Of a stretch of 64,000 bases of DNA, positions 16,361 through 25,351 are shown one piece after another. The DNA lies in NCBI RefSeq assembly GCF_001894945.1, contig NZ_BCXE01000004.1, positions 122,088 to 186,087 on the forward strand, written 5' to 3'. Source of the DNA: Rhodococcus ruber NBRC 15591. GTDB taxonomy: Bacteria; Actinomycetota; Actinomycetes; Mycobacteriales; Mycobacteriaceae. A model generated the notes under the pieces. That model was given only the letters and a program-made list of their open reading frames with translations, searched no databases and was not told the origin of the DNA. Made by a program: the position numbers and the translations under genes. The stretch's first letter is position 1. Every line of letters starts with the position of its first letter.

Positions 16361-18079
16361 TCATCGGCGAGCGCTGTTCCGGGCATACCCGGAGCCGCGG
16401 CGGCGCAATCCCAGTGGGGCGGCGGACGGCGCCCCGTGCTCCGCCCGCGGACCCCAGCGGAAGGTGCGCGTCGCGACGAGCGCGGCGGCGACGAGCCAGG
16501 CAGCCATCACCGCGATGGCGCCCCACAGGATCCGGGGACCGGACGGATCCAGGGCTGCGGCAAGTGAATTCGAGAAATGCTTCAACGGAAAGGCCGATCC
16601 CACCGTCTGCATCCAACCGGGGGTGTCGCCGAGGAAGAAGATGTCGGAGAAGAACGCGAGCGGGAGGAGGATCGCGAGGCCGACCGCGGAGACCGCCTTG
16701 CTGCTCGGCAGCACCGCAGCGAGAGCGAAACCGCACGCAGCCAACGTCGCGGTGCCGAGCACCACCACAGCGGCGGCGAGGAACACGCCGGGCCACGTGA
16801 GGACGAGGCCGAAGAAGACGACACCGACGGCCACGACCAGAACTGCGGTGACCAGGGCAATCCACAGCGTCGACACGGTGTGCCCGGCCATGAAATCGAC
16901 CGGCCCGAGCGGGGTGCCGCGCAGCCGCTTCAACACCCCCCGGTCGCGGGCCCGCACCACCGCCTCGGGCATGTTGACGAACGCGGTGACCGCTGCACCC
17001 CACGCCGCCATGCCCGCCGCCCCGGACAACTCCGGGGGCACGTCGGCGACCGTGACGGCACCGTCGGGCAGCACGGCCATGATGAAGGCGTACAGGCCCA
17101 CCGGCAGGGCGACCGCGAAGAACACCCAGCCCGGGTCGCGCGCGGCCGCCCGGGTGGTCCAGGCGATCCGGCCGAGGACCAGTCGGGCCGTGGAGGGCCG
17201 GCCGGGCACGTCGGCGTCCAGCATGCGATCTGCGCGCCGGGACGCGACGGGCGGGGCAGACGCGCGGCCGGTGCTGCCCCGCGCGGGGTCCCAGCCGAAG
17301 GCACGCACCGCGACGAGGGACGCGGCGAAGGTCCACGCCGTCATCACGGCCAGCGCGCCGAGATCCCAGCCGCCACCGGCGGCGAACGGATCGAACTGCT
17401 CCTGTACCGCCTCGGCGAACGGCTTCAGCGGGAAGACGGCCGCGATCGAATCCGCCCACCCCGGCATGTCACCGACGATGAACAGTCCCGACACGAACCC
17501 GAGCGCCACCGCAGCGGCGATCGACACCGCCTCCGCGACGGCGGCGGTGGGGGACAGCGCGGCCACGGCCAGGCCGAGTGCCGCGAAGCAGGCGATTCCC
17601 ACCGCGATCGTCACGACGGTGGCGGGTGCGGTGCGCCACAGGATCTGCACGTCGTAGACGACCGTCCCGACGAGCAGCATCGTCAGCACCGAGCACAGCG
17701 CGAACACCACGGCGCCCCCGACACGCCCGGCGAGGTAGATCCACGCCGGCAGCGGGGTTCCGCGTACCCGCTTCAGGACTCCCTGTTCGCGTGCGGTGGC
17801 CAGGGCCGTCGCCACGGTCGGAAAGGCAGCGTAGAGGACACCCATCACCGCCGCGGTGGGCGTGACGAACTGCATCACGCGCACCCCGCCGGTCTCGTCC
17901 ACGGTGGCGTTGCCGGCGAGGAACCCGATGACGACCAACCAGGTGAGGGGGAACAGGAAGGTGAAGACGAAGACGACCCGGGCGCGCCACAGGTCGACGA
18001 CGGTGTGGCGCAGCTGCTCGGCGAACAGACCGGCCGCGGCCGGACGGCCGGTGTGCGCGGAGGCCTGGGGGACGCTCAC
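16361..18079 (-). CDS. ABC-2 type exporter permease, two fused homologous halves
   Basis: 572 aa. The GTG at 18079 overlaps the ATPase stop (GTGA) and has GGAGGTG upstream. Two ABC-2 permease domains are fused in tandem, each with about six helices. Their landmarks repeat: GVLKRVRGTPLPAWIYLAGR in the first half, GVLKRLRGTPLGPVDFMAGH in the second; likewise VGDMPGWADSIAAVFPLKPF and LGDTPGWMQTVGSAFPLKHF. One chain may therefore supply the whole membrane dimer for the ATPase. Exporters of this DrrAB-like class move drugs, lipids or antibiotics; the substrate here is unknown. Confidence 0.85.
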   Translation of the reverse strand: MSVPQASAHTGRPAAAGLFAEQLRHTVVDLWRARVVFVFTFLFPLTWLVVIGFLAGNATVDETGGVRVMQFVTPTAAVMGVLYAAFPTVATALATAREQGVLKRVRGTPLPAWIYLAGRVGGAVVFALCSVLTMLLVGTVVYDVQILWRTAPATVVTIAVGIACFAALGLAVAALSPTAAVAEAVSIAAAVALGFVSGLFIVGDMPGWADSIAAVFPLKPFAEAVQEQFDPFAAGGGWDLGALAVMTAWTFAASLVAVRAFGWDPARGSTGRASAPPVASRRADRMLDADVPGRPSTARLVLGRIAWTTRAAARDPGWVFFAVALPVGLYAFIMAVLPDGAVTVADVPPELSGAAGMAAWGAAVTAFVNMPEAVVRARDRGVLKRLRGTPLGPVDFMAGHTVSTLWIALVTAVLVVAVGVVFFGLVLTWPGVFLAAAVVVLGTATLAACGFALAAVLPSSKAVSAVGLAILLPLAFFSDIFFLGDTPGWMQTVGSAFPLKHFSNSLAAALDPSGPRILWGAIAVMAAWLVAAALVATRTFRWGPRAEHGAPSAAPLGLRRRGSGYARNSARR

Positions 18080-19017
18080 GACGGCACCTCCGCGGACCGG
18101 GCGGTCGCGCGCCGGTCGTCGTGCCGGGCGACCAGCTCGAGGTAGACGTCCTCGAGGGACGGTCGGGTGACGGTCAGCGCGGGCAGCTCCTGGCCGCGGT
18201 CCCGGGCCCACTCCGTGAGCCGGCGCAGCGCCGCGGTCGGGGTGGAGGTGCGCAGCTGCCAGTCCGCCCCGTCGGTGGTCAACGGTGCGCCCAGGTCGGG
18301 TAGCCCCGACGGTGCCGCGCCGGGTGGCAGGCGGAAGCTCACGACGGCGGCACTGCCCTGTTCGCCGCCGATCTCGCCGGGCGTGCCCAGCGCGATCATG
18401 CGTCCGGCGACGACGATGCCCACCCGGTCCGCGAGATGCTCGGCCTCGTCCATGTAGTGGGTCGTGAGCAGGACGGTCTTGCCCAGACCGCGCAGGGCCT
18501 CGACGAGATCCCAGGCGCGGCGCCGGGCGGCGGGATCGAACCCGGTGGTGGGTTCGTCGAGGAACAGCAGTTCGGGATCGCCGACGAGGCCGAGCGCCAG
18601 GTCGAGGCGACGCCGCTGACCGCCGGACAGGGTCTCGACTTTCGCGTCGCGCTTGTCCGACAGGCCCACGAGATCCACGACATCGTCCACGTCCAGCCGG
18701 CGCGGATACAAGGACCGGTAGTGACGGACGAGTTCCCGGACGGTGAAGTTCTCCTCGAAACCGGCTTCCTGCAACACGATTCCGATACGTTCGCGAAAGT
18801 CCCGTCCCCCGGTCTCCGGGTCGAACCCGAGCACGTCGACCTCTCCGGACGTGCGCCGCCGGTGTCCCTCGAGAATCTCGACGAGGGTGGTCTTGCCCGC
18901 GCCGTTCGGTCCCAGCAGCGCGAAGACCTCACCGGCCTGCACCGCGAACGACACCCCGTCGACCGCCCGCACGTCTCCGTAGTGCTTGTGCAGATCCGTG
19001 ACTGTGACGACATCCAT
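18076..19017 (-). CDS. ABC transporter ATP-binding protein (DrrA/CcmA-like)
   Basis: 313 aa from the ATG at 19017, preceded by GGGAGGAGGG. Walker A GPNGAGKTT (36-44), signature LSGGQRRRLDLALGL (from 130), Walker B LLFLDEPTTGFD (150-161), then the H-loop LLTTHYMDEAEHLADR. A C-terminal domain of about 90 residues follows, as in DrrA-type exporters. It is coupled by a 4-bp overlap to the fused permease and lies 72 bp after the P-type ATPase gene. Confidence 0.92.
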   Translation of the reverse strand: MDVVTVTDLHKHYGDVRAVDGVSFAVQAGEVFALLGPNGAGKTTLVEILEGHRRRTSGEVDVLGFDPETGGRDFRERIGIVLQEAGFEENFTVRELVRHYRSLYPRRLDVDDVVDLVGLSDKRDAKVETLSGGQRRRLDLALGLVGDPELLFLDEPTTGFDPAARRRAWDLVEALRGLGKTVLLTTHYMDEAEHLADRVGIVVAGRMIALGTPGEIGGEQGSAAVVSFRLPPGAAPSGLPDLGAPLTTDGADWQLRTSTPTAALRRLTEWARDRGQELPALTVTRPSLEDVYLELVARHDDRRATARSAEVPS

Positions 19018-19089
19018 GTGCCCTCCTCCCTTCGGTCCCATCGTGCGCGTGCGGGTCCCGGACCGCACCCCGAGGCCGGCGCGCCGCAC

Positions 19090-21672
19090 TCACCGGCGGC
19101 TACGGACCGTCTTGTACACGAAGTCCGCGGCAAGGACCGCGGGGATGCCCAGCAGCGCGACACCCAGCGCCTCGAGCGGCGGAACCGCATGGCCCAGCAC
19201 GTCGGCGACCGGGACGACTCCCAGGAAGACGACGAGGGCGACGAGCTCGACGAGAACAGCCCACAGCAGCAACCGGTTCGAGCCCCACCCGAGCTGCCAC
19301 GGCGGCCGGGACGCGCTGCGGCAGGCGAACGCGGTGCCCACCTGCCCCAGGACGACCGCGGCGAACGCGGCGCCCGAGGCCGCGAGAAGCGCCGGACCGG
19401 TGGGAAATTCACCTCCGGGACGCCAACCCGCGACGAGCAGCGCGACGAGGAACGCACTCATCTCGACGATCGCCTCGACCGGTCCGAGAACCCCGAACAC
19501 CCGGACCAGCAGGGTCCGGTCGACGAGGTGCCGACGCTCCGGTGGCCGCTTCAGCGTGTCCCGGCTCGGCGGTTCACCGCCGAGGGCCAGCGCCGGCAGC
19601 AGATCGGTGCCGATGTCGATGCACAGGATCTGCAGCACCCCCAGGGCGAGCGGAAACTGCCCGCCCGACAGTCCCCACAGCGCGAACGGCGTCAGTTCCG
19701 CGACGTTGGAGGTCAGGTGATAACTGAGGAAGCGGCGGATGTTGGCGTAGGTGGCCCGGCCCTGCTCGACCGCGGTGAGGATGGTTGCGAAGTCGTCGTC
19801 GAGCAGCACCAGGTCCGCGGCCTCGCGCGCGACGTCGGTGCCGCCCTCGCCCATCGCCACCCCGATGTCGGCCTGCCGCAGGGCCGGTCCGTCGTTGACA
19901 CCGTCGCCGGTCATCGCGACGACGTGACCGCGGTCCTGCAGGGCCTTCGCGACGCGCAGCTTCTGCTCCGGAGAGACCCGGCTGATCACGACGCCGTCGC
20001 GATCGAGGAGGGCACCGAGCAGCTGATCGTCGTCCGGCAGATCCTTGCCCTGCACCACCTTGCCCTCTGCGCCGAGCAGGCCGATCTCGCGGGCGATGGC
20101 GCGGGCCGTCTCCGGGTGGTCACCGGTGAGCATCGCGACCTTGATGCCGGCGCCGCGCGCGGCCCGCAGCGCGGCCGGGACGGCGATCCGCGGCGGATCC
20201 TCCATGCCCAGCAGGCCGAGGAGCTCGAGGTCGCGTTCGGCGAGTTCGGGGTCGGTGAGCGCGCCGGAATCGCTCAGGGTCCGGCGGGCGACGGCGAGCA
20301 CCCGCAGGCCCCGCGACGCCATGTCCGCGAGCGCCTCCTCCGCCCGGTCGACGAGCTCGCCCGGCTCGGCGCAGCGCGGAAGCACCGCGTCCGGGGCGCC
20401 CTTGAGAAGCAGCCGCCCGCCCACGATCACCGATTCGCGGCGGCGCCGGGGATCGAACACGAACCGGCGGGTGACCGGCCCCGGCTGTGCGCCGGGACCG
20501 GCGAGACGGGCCGCGAACGCGGCGATCGCCGCCTCCATCGGGTCGCCGACCGCCCGCCACTCGTCGTCGTCGAGGGTGATTCCGCCCTTCGAGGCGGCCG
20601 CGCCGGCGAGACCGGCGGTCGCGGCCGCCGCCACCGCCGGCTCCGGGCCGGTCACCGCACCGGTGGGCGCATACCCCTCCCCGCGCACGGCGACGGTCCC
20701 GGCCGGGGTCCACGCCTCGACGACGTTCATCTGGTTCTGGGTGAGCGTGCCCGTCTTGTCGGTGCAGACGAACGTCGTCGCACCGAGGGTCTCGACGGCC
20801 TCGAGGTTGCGCACCAGCGCGTTGTCGCGGGCCATGCGCTGCGCCCCCATCGCCAGCGACAGCGTCACGGTGGGCAGCAGCCCCTCGGGCACGAGGGCGA
20901 CGGTGATGCCCACCGCGAAGAGGAAGGCGTCCTGCCAGGAGATCCCCACCAGGAGAGACACGGCGAAGAACACCGCGCCGACGCCGACGGAACCGAAGGC
21001 GAGCGTCCGGACGATGCGCTGGATCTCCCGATCGAGCGGGCCGGGTGGACGTCGCACCGACGTGGTCAGGGCTGCGATACCGGCGAGGCGGGTGTTCGCA
21101 CCCGTGGCTGTCACGATCCCTTCGGATTCGCCCTCGGCGACGAACGTTCCGGCGAACACGGCCGCGCCGGCCGTGCGGAGCACCGGTTCGCTCTCCCCGG
21201 TGAGGGTGGATTCGTCGAAGGTGCAGCGGCCCGCGACCACAAGGATCAGATCGGCCGGGACCCGGTCGCCGCCGGTGAGCACGACGACGTCGCCGACCAC
21301 CAGGTCACGGGCGTCGACCGTGCGCAGCGCCCCGTCCCGGCGCACCACGATGGTGGTGGGCAACAGCTCGCCGAGGCGCTCGGCAGCCTTCTCCGCGCGT
21401 TCCTGCTGCACGAAGGCGAAGATGCCGTTGACGACGATCACCACGATCACGGCGATGCCCAGCTCCGGCATGCCCGCGACGAACGCGAGGGCCGAAGCGA
21501 ACCACAACAGCAGCGCGAAGAAGTGCGTGAGCTGCGCGATCAGCCTGCGCCACCACGGCACTCGCCGCGCGGCCGGAAGCTGGTTCGGCCCGTCCCGGCG
21601 GAGCCGCGCGGCGGCCTCACTTCCGGTGAGACCGCCGCCGGGGAGCACCTGCGGACCGGAATGTGCCTGCAC
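19090..21672 (-). CDS. P2-type cation-transporting ATPase
   Basis: 860 aa. GTG start with GGAGGCG upstream. Order of motifs is complete: actuator TGES (158-161), membrane PEGLLPTVTLSLA (262 on), phosphorylation site DKTGTLTQNQ (Asp305), KGAPDAVLPRC in the nucleotide domain, and TGDGVNDGPALRQADIGVAMG as the hinge. PEGL rather than CPC or CPH rules out heavy-metal P1B pumps and fits P2 pumps moving Ca2+, Mg2+, Na+ or K+. The ion cannot be assigned. First gene of the leftward cluster ATPase - ABC exporter - small protein - TspO. Confidence 0.9.
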   Translation of the reverse strand: MQAHSGPQVLPGGGLTGSEAAARLRRDGPNQLPAARRVPWWRRLIAQLTHFFALLLWFASALAFVAGMPELGIAVIVVIVVNGIFAFVQQERAEKAAERLGELLPTTIVVRRDGALRTVDARDLVVGDVVVLTGGDRVPADLILVVAGRCTFDESTLTGESEPVLRTAGAAVFAGTFVAEGESEGIVTATGANTRLAGIAALTTSVRRPPGPLDREIQRIVRTLAFGSVGVGAVFFAVSLLVGISWQDAFLFAVGITVALVPEGLLPTVTLSLAMGAQRMARDNALVRNLEAVETLGATTFVCTDKTGTLTQNQMNVVEAWTPAGTVAVRGEGYAPTGAVTGPEPAVAAAATAGLAGAAASKGGITLDDDEWRAVGDPMEAAIAAFAARLAGPGAQPGPVTRRFVFDPRRRRESVIVGGRLLLKGAPDAVLPRCAEPGELVDRAEEALADMASRGLRVLAVARRTLSDSGALTDPELAERDLELLGLLGMEDPPRIAVPAALRAARGAGIKVAMLTGDHPETARAIAREIGLLGAEGKVVQGKDLPDDDQLLGALLDRDGVVISRVSPEQKLRVAKALQDRGHVVAMTGDGVNDGPALRQADIGVAMGEGGTDVAREAADLVLLDDDFATILTAVEQGRATYANIRRFLSYHLTSNVAELTPFALWGLSGGQFPLALGVLQILCIDIGTDLLPALALGGEPPSRDTLKRPPERRHLVDRTLLVRVFGVLGPVEAIVEMSAFLVALLVAGWRPGGEFPTGPALLAASGAAFAAVVLGQVGTAFACRSASRPPWQLGWGSNRLLLWAVLVELVALVVFLGVVPVADVLGHAVPPLEALGVALLGIPAVLAADFVYKTVRSRR

Positions 21673-21757
21673 ACCGCCTCCTCGCCCACCCGGGATGCGT
21701 CACCGCGACCGGGGTCGGCCCCCGTCGCGGCAGGCCCAGCGTATCGGCACGGGGGCC

Positions 21758-21939
21758 GTCGCGGACGCGACTGCGCCCCACCCGTCGCGGACGCGACTGC
21801 GCCCCACCCGTCGCGGACGCGACTGCGTCCCACCCGTCGCGGACGCGACTGCGTCCCACCCGTCGCGGACGCGACTGCGTCCCACCCGTCGCGGACGCGA
21901 CTGCGTCCCACCCGTCGCGGACGCGACTGCGCCCCACCG
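21758..21939. repeat. Seven tandem copies of a 26-bp repeat
   Basis: Seven head-to-tail units of exactly 26 bp. Each begins GTCGCGGACGCGACTGCG and ends CCCACCC or TCCCACCC; units 1, 2 and 7 read GCGCCCCAC and units 3-6 GCGTCCCAC. Each unit contains the 14-bp palindrome GTCGCG-GA-CGCGAC. Because 26 is not a multiple of three, the array cycles through all frames and is not coding. It fills most of the 300 bp between the MFS stop and the ATPase start (both leftward). The last unit supplies the left arm of the adjacent terminator. Confidence 0.95.
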
Positions 21940-21960
21940 CCACGATGCCGGTGGGGCGCA
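21928..21960 (-). terminator. Terminator of the MHS transporter gene, sharing an arm with the repeat array
   Basis: TGCGCCCCACCG / CGGTGGGGCGCA, perfect 12-bp stem with a 9-nt loop, ending 12 bp beyond the leftward transporter's stop. The left arm is the end of repeat unit 7. Confidence 0.8.
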
Positions 21961-21972
21961 GGGGACGAGCCG

Positions 21973-23274
21973 TCAGGCGTGCTCGAGGCGGATGCCCTTG
22001 GTCTCCCTCATGAAGACGCAGGCGATGCCGGTCAGCACGCACAGCACCATGATGTACACGCTGAACGCCCATCCGAGGCCGCGGCCGATCAGCAGCTGAT
22101 TCAGGTACGGGGCGGTTCCACCGAACACCGCGACGGAGAACGAGTACGCGAAGCCGATCGCCTGGGTCCGCAGCCGGGTGGGGAAGCTCTCCGACAGCGT
22201 CGCCGACAGCACCGACGCGGGGACGGACACGACGAGCAGCGCGACGGTCGTCGCGACGAGCAGGGTCCATCCGGCGGAGGAGATCATCATCGTCAGCGGC
22301 AACTGCAACACGAGCATGAGGCCGGCGAACGCGAACAGCATCGGGCGGCGGCCGATCCGGTCGGACAGCATGCCCCAGAAGGGCAGGGAGACGAGCGCGA
22401 TCGACTGGGCGATCACCGACATCCAGTAGGCGACGTCGGGGTCCATCCCCTGCTGGGTGATGGCGTAGGTGGAGACGTACGACGTCCAGGTGTAGTGGGC
22501 GGCGGTGATGCCGGAGGTCATGCCGATCATCAGCAGGATCGCGCGGACGACGGTCTTCCGCGGGATGCGCGGCTGCTCGTCCTGCTCCTGGTGGGCGTCG
22601 AACACGTCGCTCTCGTCCATGCTGCGACGCAGGTACAGGGCGACCAGGGCCAGGCACGCGCCGATGAGGAACGGGATGCGCCAGCCCCATTCGGCGACGG
22701 CGTTTTCGGAGAGCGACGAGGTGACGGCGCCACCGATGCTGTAGGCGAGGACCGAGCCACCGAAGATCGCGATGAAGGCGACGCTGCCCCACATCCCGCG
22801 ACGGTGCGGCGGGGCGATCTCACCGACGTACGAGTAGGCGGTGGCCGATTCGCCGCCGTGGGCGAAGCCCTGCATGATCCGCGCGGCGAGCAGGATCAGC
22901 GACGCCCACGCCCCGATGGACTCGTAGGTGGGCATGATGCCGATGACGAGGCTGCCCGTCGCCATCATGAGCATCGTGGTGACGAGGACGAATTTGCGGC
23001 CCCGCCGGTCGGCGATGCGGCCGAACACGATGCCGCCGAGGGGACGCATGAGGAAACCGACGGCGAAGACCGCGAGCGTCGACAGCAGCGCGGAGATCGG
23101 ATCGGAGTTGTTGAACATCACCGCGGCGATGAACGGGGCGAAGACCGCGTAGGCGCTCCACTCGTACCACTCGAGCACGTTGCCGACCGCGCTGGCGAAC
23201 AGCGATTTCTTCTTCGAGGCCAGGGTGGGCGCGGTGTCGACCGCATCCCGGGGGTTCCGGACGTCGGTGTTCAC
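21973..23274 (-). CDS. MFS transporter, metabolite:H+ symporter (MHS) family
   Basis: 433 aa, GTG start at 23274. Twelve helices. MHS landmarks: GNVLEWYEWSAYAVFAPFIA, PLGGIVFGRIADRRGRK, RIMQGFAHGGESATAYSYVG and SFPTRLRTQAIGFAYSFSVA. The family takes up organic acids or compatible solutes with protons. The acyl-CoA ligase gene 121 bp upstream on the same strand makes uptake of a carboxylic acid that is then activated to its CoA ester a reasonable inference. Its own promoter may lie after the palindromic element at 23307-23353. Confidence 0.9.
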   Translation of the reverse strand: MNTDVRNPRDAVDTAPTLASKKKSLFASAVGNVLEWYEWSAYAVFAPFIAAVMFNNSDPISALLSTLAVFAVGFLMRPLGGIVFGRIADRRGRKFVLVTTMLMMATGSLVIGIMPTYESIGAWASLILLAARIMQGFAHGGESATAYSYVGEIAPPHRRGMWGSVAFIAIFGGSVLAYSIGGAVTSSLSENAVAEWGWRIPFLIGACLALVALYLRRSMDESDVFDAHQEQDEQPRIPRKTVVRAILLMIGMTSGITAAHYTWTSYVSTYAITQQGMDPDVAYWMSVIAQSIALVSLPFWGMLSDRIGRRPMLFAFAGLMLVLQLPLTMMISSAGWTLLVATTVALLVVSVPASVLSATLSESFPTRLRTQAIGFAYSFSVAVFGGTAPYLNQLLIGRGLGWAFSVYIMVLCVLTGIACVFMRETKGIRLEHA

Positions 23275-23306
23275 GTGGTGTCTCTTTTCGTTCGCGGGAG
23301 CAGTGG

Positions 23307-23353
23307 CCGAATGTCACATCGGTTCGATGTGACCGAACCGGTGTGACATTCGG
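23307..23353. repeat. 47-bp nearly perfect palindrome (possible terminator or dispersed element)
   Basis: Arms of 20 bp with one mismatch around a 7-nt centre: CCGAATGTCACA + CGGTTCG on the left, CGAACCG + TGTGACATTCGG on the right. It lies 42 bp beyond the leftward ligase stop, where a terminator belongs, and just upstream of the transporter. The 13-mer GTGGCCGAATGTC at its left edge recurs at 63988-64000. Confidence 0.8.
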
Positions 23354-23395
23354 TCGGTCGGTCGGTCATTCGGTCGGGTGGGAGGGGGCGGATCG

Positions 23396-25063
23396 TCAGG
23401 TGGTCGGGGTGGGGGCGGTGCGGTCGCGCAGGTCGCTGCGCCGGATCTTGCCGGTCTGGGTCTTGGGGAGGTTCTCGACGATGTGGACCCGGCGGGGCCG
23501 CTTGTAGGCGGCGAGGCGCTCACGGACGAAGTCCACGAGTTCGTCCTCGGTGGCGTGGGCGTCGCGTTCGAGCGACACGAATGCCACCACGGATTCGCCC
23601 TGGTAGTCGTCGGGCTGACCGACGACGGCGGCCTCGTGGACGGCGGGGTGCTCGTAGAGGGCGTCCTCGACCTCGCGGGGCCACACCTTGTAGCCGGAGA
23701 CGTTGATCTGATCCTTGAGGCGGTCCACCAGGTAGACCCAGCCGTGCCGGTCGATGATCGCGCCGTCGCCGGTGCGCAGCCGTCCGCCGGGCAGGGTGGA
23801 GGCCGATGCCTCGGGCTTGCGCCAGTACCCCGAGATCACCTGCGGGCCGGTCAGTTCCAGTTCCCCCTGCGTGCCGGGTTCGACGGCGGCACCGTCCGCG
23901 TCGACGACCCGCGCACCGATCAGGGGCAGCGGGACGCCGATCGCGAGGGTGCCGCTGGCGGGGTCCACGGGTGCCCGGCGCCCGGGCGGCACCGCGATGA
24001 CGCCGGAGGACGTCTCGGTCATCCCGTAGGCGTTGTGGATGTACTTGCCGAACTTCGCTTCGAACTTCTCCACGGTCGCGGGCGGGATGGGTGCGCCGCC
24101 GGAGTAGAGGGTCTTGACCGACGCGAAGTGGCGGGCCTCGGCGCCGGGGGTTTCGTACAGGGCGTTGAACACCGTGATCGAGCCGATCGTGAAGGTGACC
24201 CCGTGCTCGACGAGGGCCTCGAGCGCGACCTCGGCATTGAAGCGGTTGGCGAAGACCAGGGTGGTCGGGTGCACCAGCGCCAGGGTGGCGTTGATGACAG
24301 CGCCGGTGATGTGGAACAACGGCGCGACGGCGAACACCGCGTCGCCGGCGGTCAGGCCGACGAAGGAGCCGAAGGTGGTGGCCACGGCCAGCACGTTGGC
24401 GTGGGTGTTCATCGCGCCCTTCGGCGGTCCGGTGGTGCCCGAGGTGTAGGCGAGCAGGGCGACGTCGTCGCCGGTGATCTCGACGGGCGACGGCCGCCGG
24501 CCCCGGTGTTGTTCGATCAGCTCGACGAGGTCGCCGTCGGGCGCGGCCACGGCACGGTCCGTCGTCGGGAAGACCCGTGCGTCGTCGCGGCTCTGGAAGT
24601 CCAGGTCGCTGGTGCTGACGATCCAGCGCACCGAGCTGTCGCGCACGGTGTCCGCGGTCTCCGCGACGGCGGTGTCGGCGCACACCATGCCGACGATCTC
24701 GGCGTCGTCGACGAGGCGGCGCAGTTCGGCTCGCCGGTACATGGGGTTGAGCACGAGCGCCGCGGCGCCGAGTTTCCACAGCGCGAGCAGGGTCAGCGCA
24801 TACTGGGGGATGTTCTGCAGGTAGATGCCCACACGGTCGCCGCGCCGCACCCCGCGAGCGGCGAAGGCGACGGCGAGAGCGTCGGAGAGCTCGTCGGTCT
24901 CGCGGGCGGTCAGCACACCGTCGAAGTAGGCGATGGCCTTGCCGTCGGGGTCGGCATCCACGCGGGCGCGCCACGCGTCCACCAGGGAGACGAACGGCAC
25001 CACCGGCTCGGGGTCGAGTCCGTTCGGGTAGAGCGCGGTCCAGGGGCGCATCTGGGACGTCAC
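23396..25063 (-). CDS. Acyl-CoA synthetase / AMP-forming ligase
   Basis: 555 aa, GTG start at 25063. ANL-superfamily motifs in order: P-loop LLAYTSGTTGPPKGAMNTH, FHITGAVINA, SGGAPIPP, NAYGMTETSSG, RTGDGAIIDRHGWVYLVDR, the hinge, and catalytic PKTQTGKIRR near the C-terminus. The enzyme activates a carboxylate with ATP and CoA. The group includes fatty acyl and aromatic acid ligases; which applies is unclear. A TetR-like dyad lies about 43 bp upstream of the start, and the probable partner transporter is downstream. Confidence 0.9.
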   Translation of the reverse strand: MTSQMRPWTALYPNGLDPEPVVPFVSLVDAWRARVDADPDGKAIAYFDGVLTARETDELSDALAVAFAARGVRRGDRVGIYLQNIPQYALTLLALWKLGAAALVLNPMYRRAELRRLVDDAEIVGMVCADTAVAETADTVRDSSVRWIVSTSDLDFQSRDDARVFPTTDRAVAAPDGDLVELIEQHRGRRPSPVEITGDDVALLAYTSGTTGPPKGAMNTHANVLAVATTFGSFVGLTAGDAVFAVAPLFHITGAVINATLALVHPTTLVFANRFNAEVALEALVEHGVTFTIGSITVFNALYETPGAEARHFASVKTLYSGGAPIPPATVEKFEAKFGKYIHNAYGMTETSSGVIAVPPGRRAPVDPASGTLAIGVPLPLIGARVVDADGAAVEPGTQGELELTGPQVISGYWRKPEASASTLPGGRLRTGDGAIIDRHGWVYLVDRLKDQINVSGYKVWPREVEDALYEHPAVHEAAVVGQPDDYQGESVVAFVSLERDAHATEDELVDFVRERLAAYKRPRRVHIVENLPKTQTGKIRRSDLRDRTAPTPTT

Positions 25064-25105
25064 GACGCAGTTCCTTCCACTCGACTGCGGGGCCTTCCAC
25101 CGCCA

Positions 25106-25123
25106 CGACCGATCGCTCGGTCG
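25106..25123. promoter_or_regulatory. TetR-type operator candidate upstream of the ligase
   Basis: CGACCGA-tcgc-TCGGTCG, an 18-bp perfect dyad with a 4-bp centre. ACCGA/TCGGT dyads are common TetR-family sites in Rhodococcus and Mycobacterium lipid-catabolism genes. No tetR gene lies nearby. The rest of the 288-bp gap up to 25351 shows nothing else I can name. Confidence 0.55.
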
Positions 25124-25351
25124 GTAAGCGGTCTGTCAGTAGTGTCGTGGGCCACACAACCGCGTGTCAAATCGGACAGGACACACCCGTGGCGTCCGCA
25201 TGCGGGCCCTGGCCTGGGCATTCCCGGAGTGGGAGAATCGGAGATCGAACGACCCCCGGCGCGCGACGCGACGAGCGGTCGGAAATCGTCGGTGGGCGGT
25301 CGAGAACCGCACGTCGGTACGAGCGGACACGGCTGACGGAAGGCCGAGACG

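Noticed and set aside
21758..21939. The 26-bp array as a CRISPR or as a coding repeat
   Set aside because: Units are contiguous with no unique spacers, and a 26-bp period shifts frame at each unit. No cas gene is present.
18436..23346. A very long open frame on the + strand, and similar ones at 29444-32476 and 41814-45347
   Set aside because: They lie opposite or out of frame with well-supported genes and translate to Arg/Gly/Asp-rich sequence, a common artefact of high-GC codon bias.
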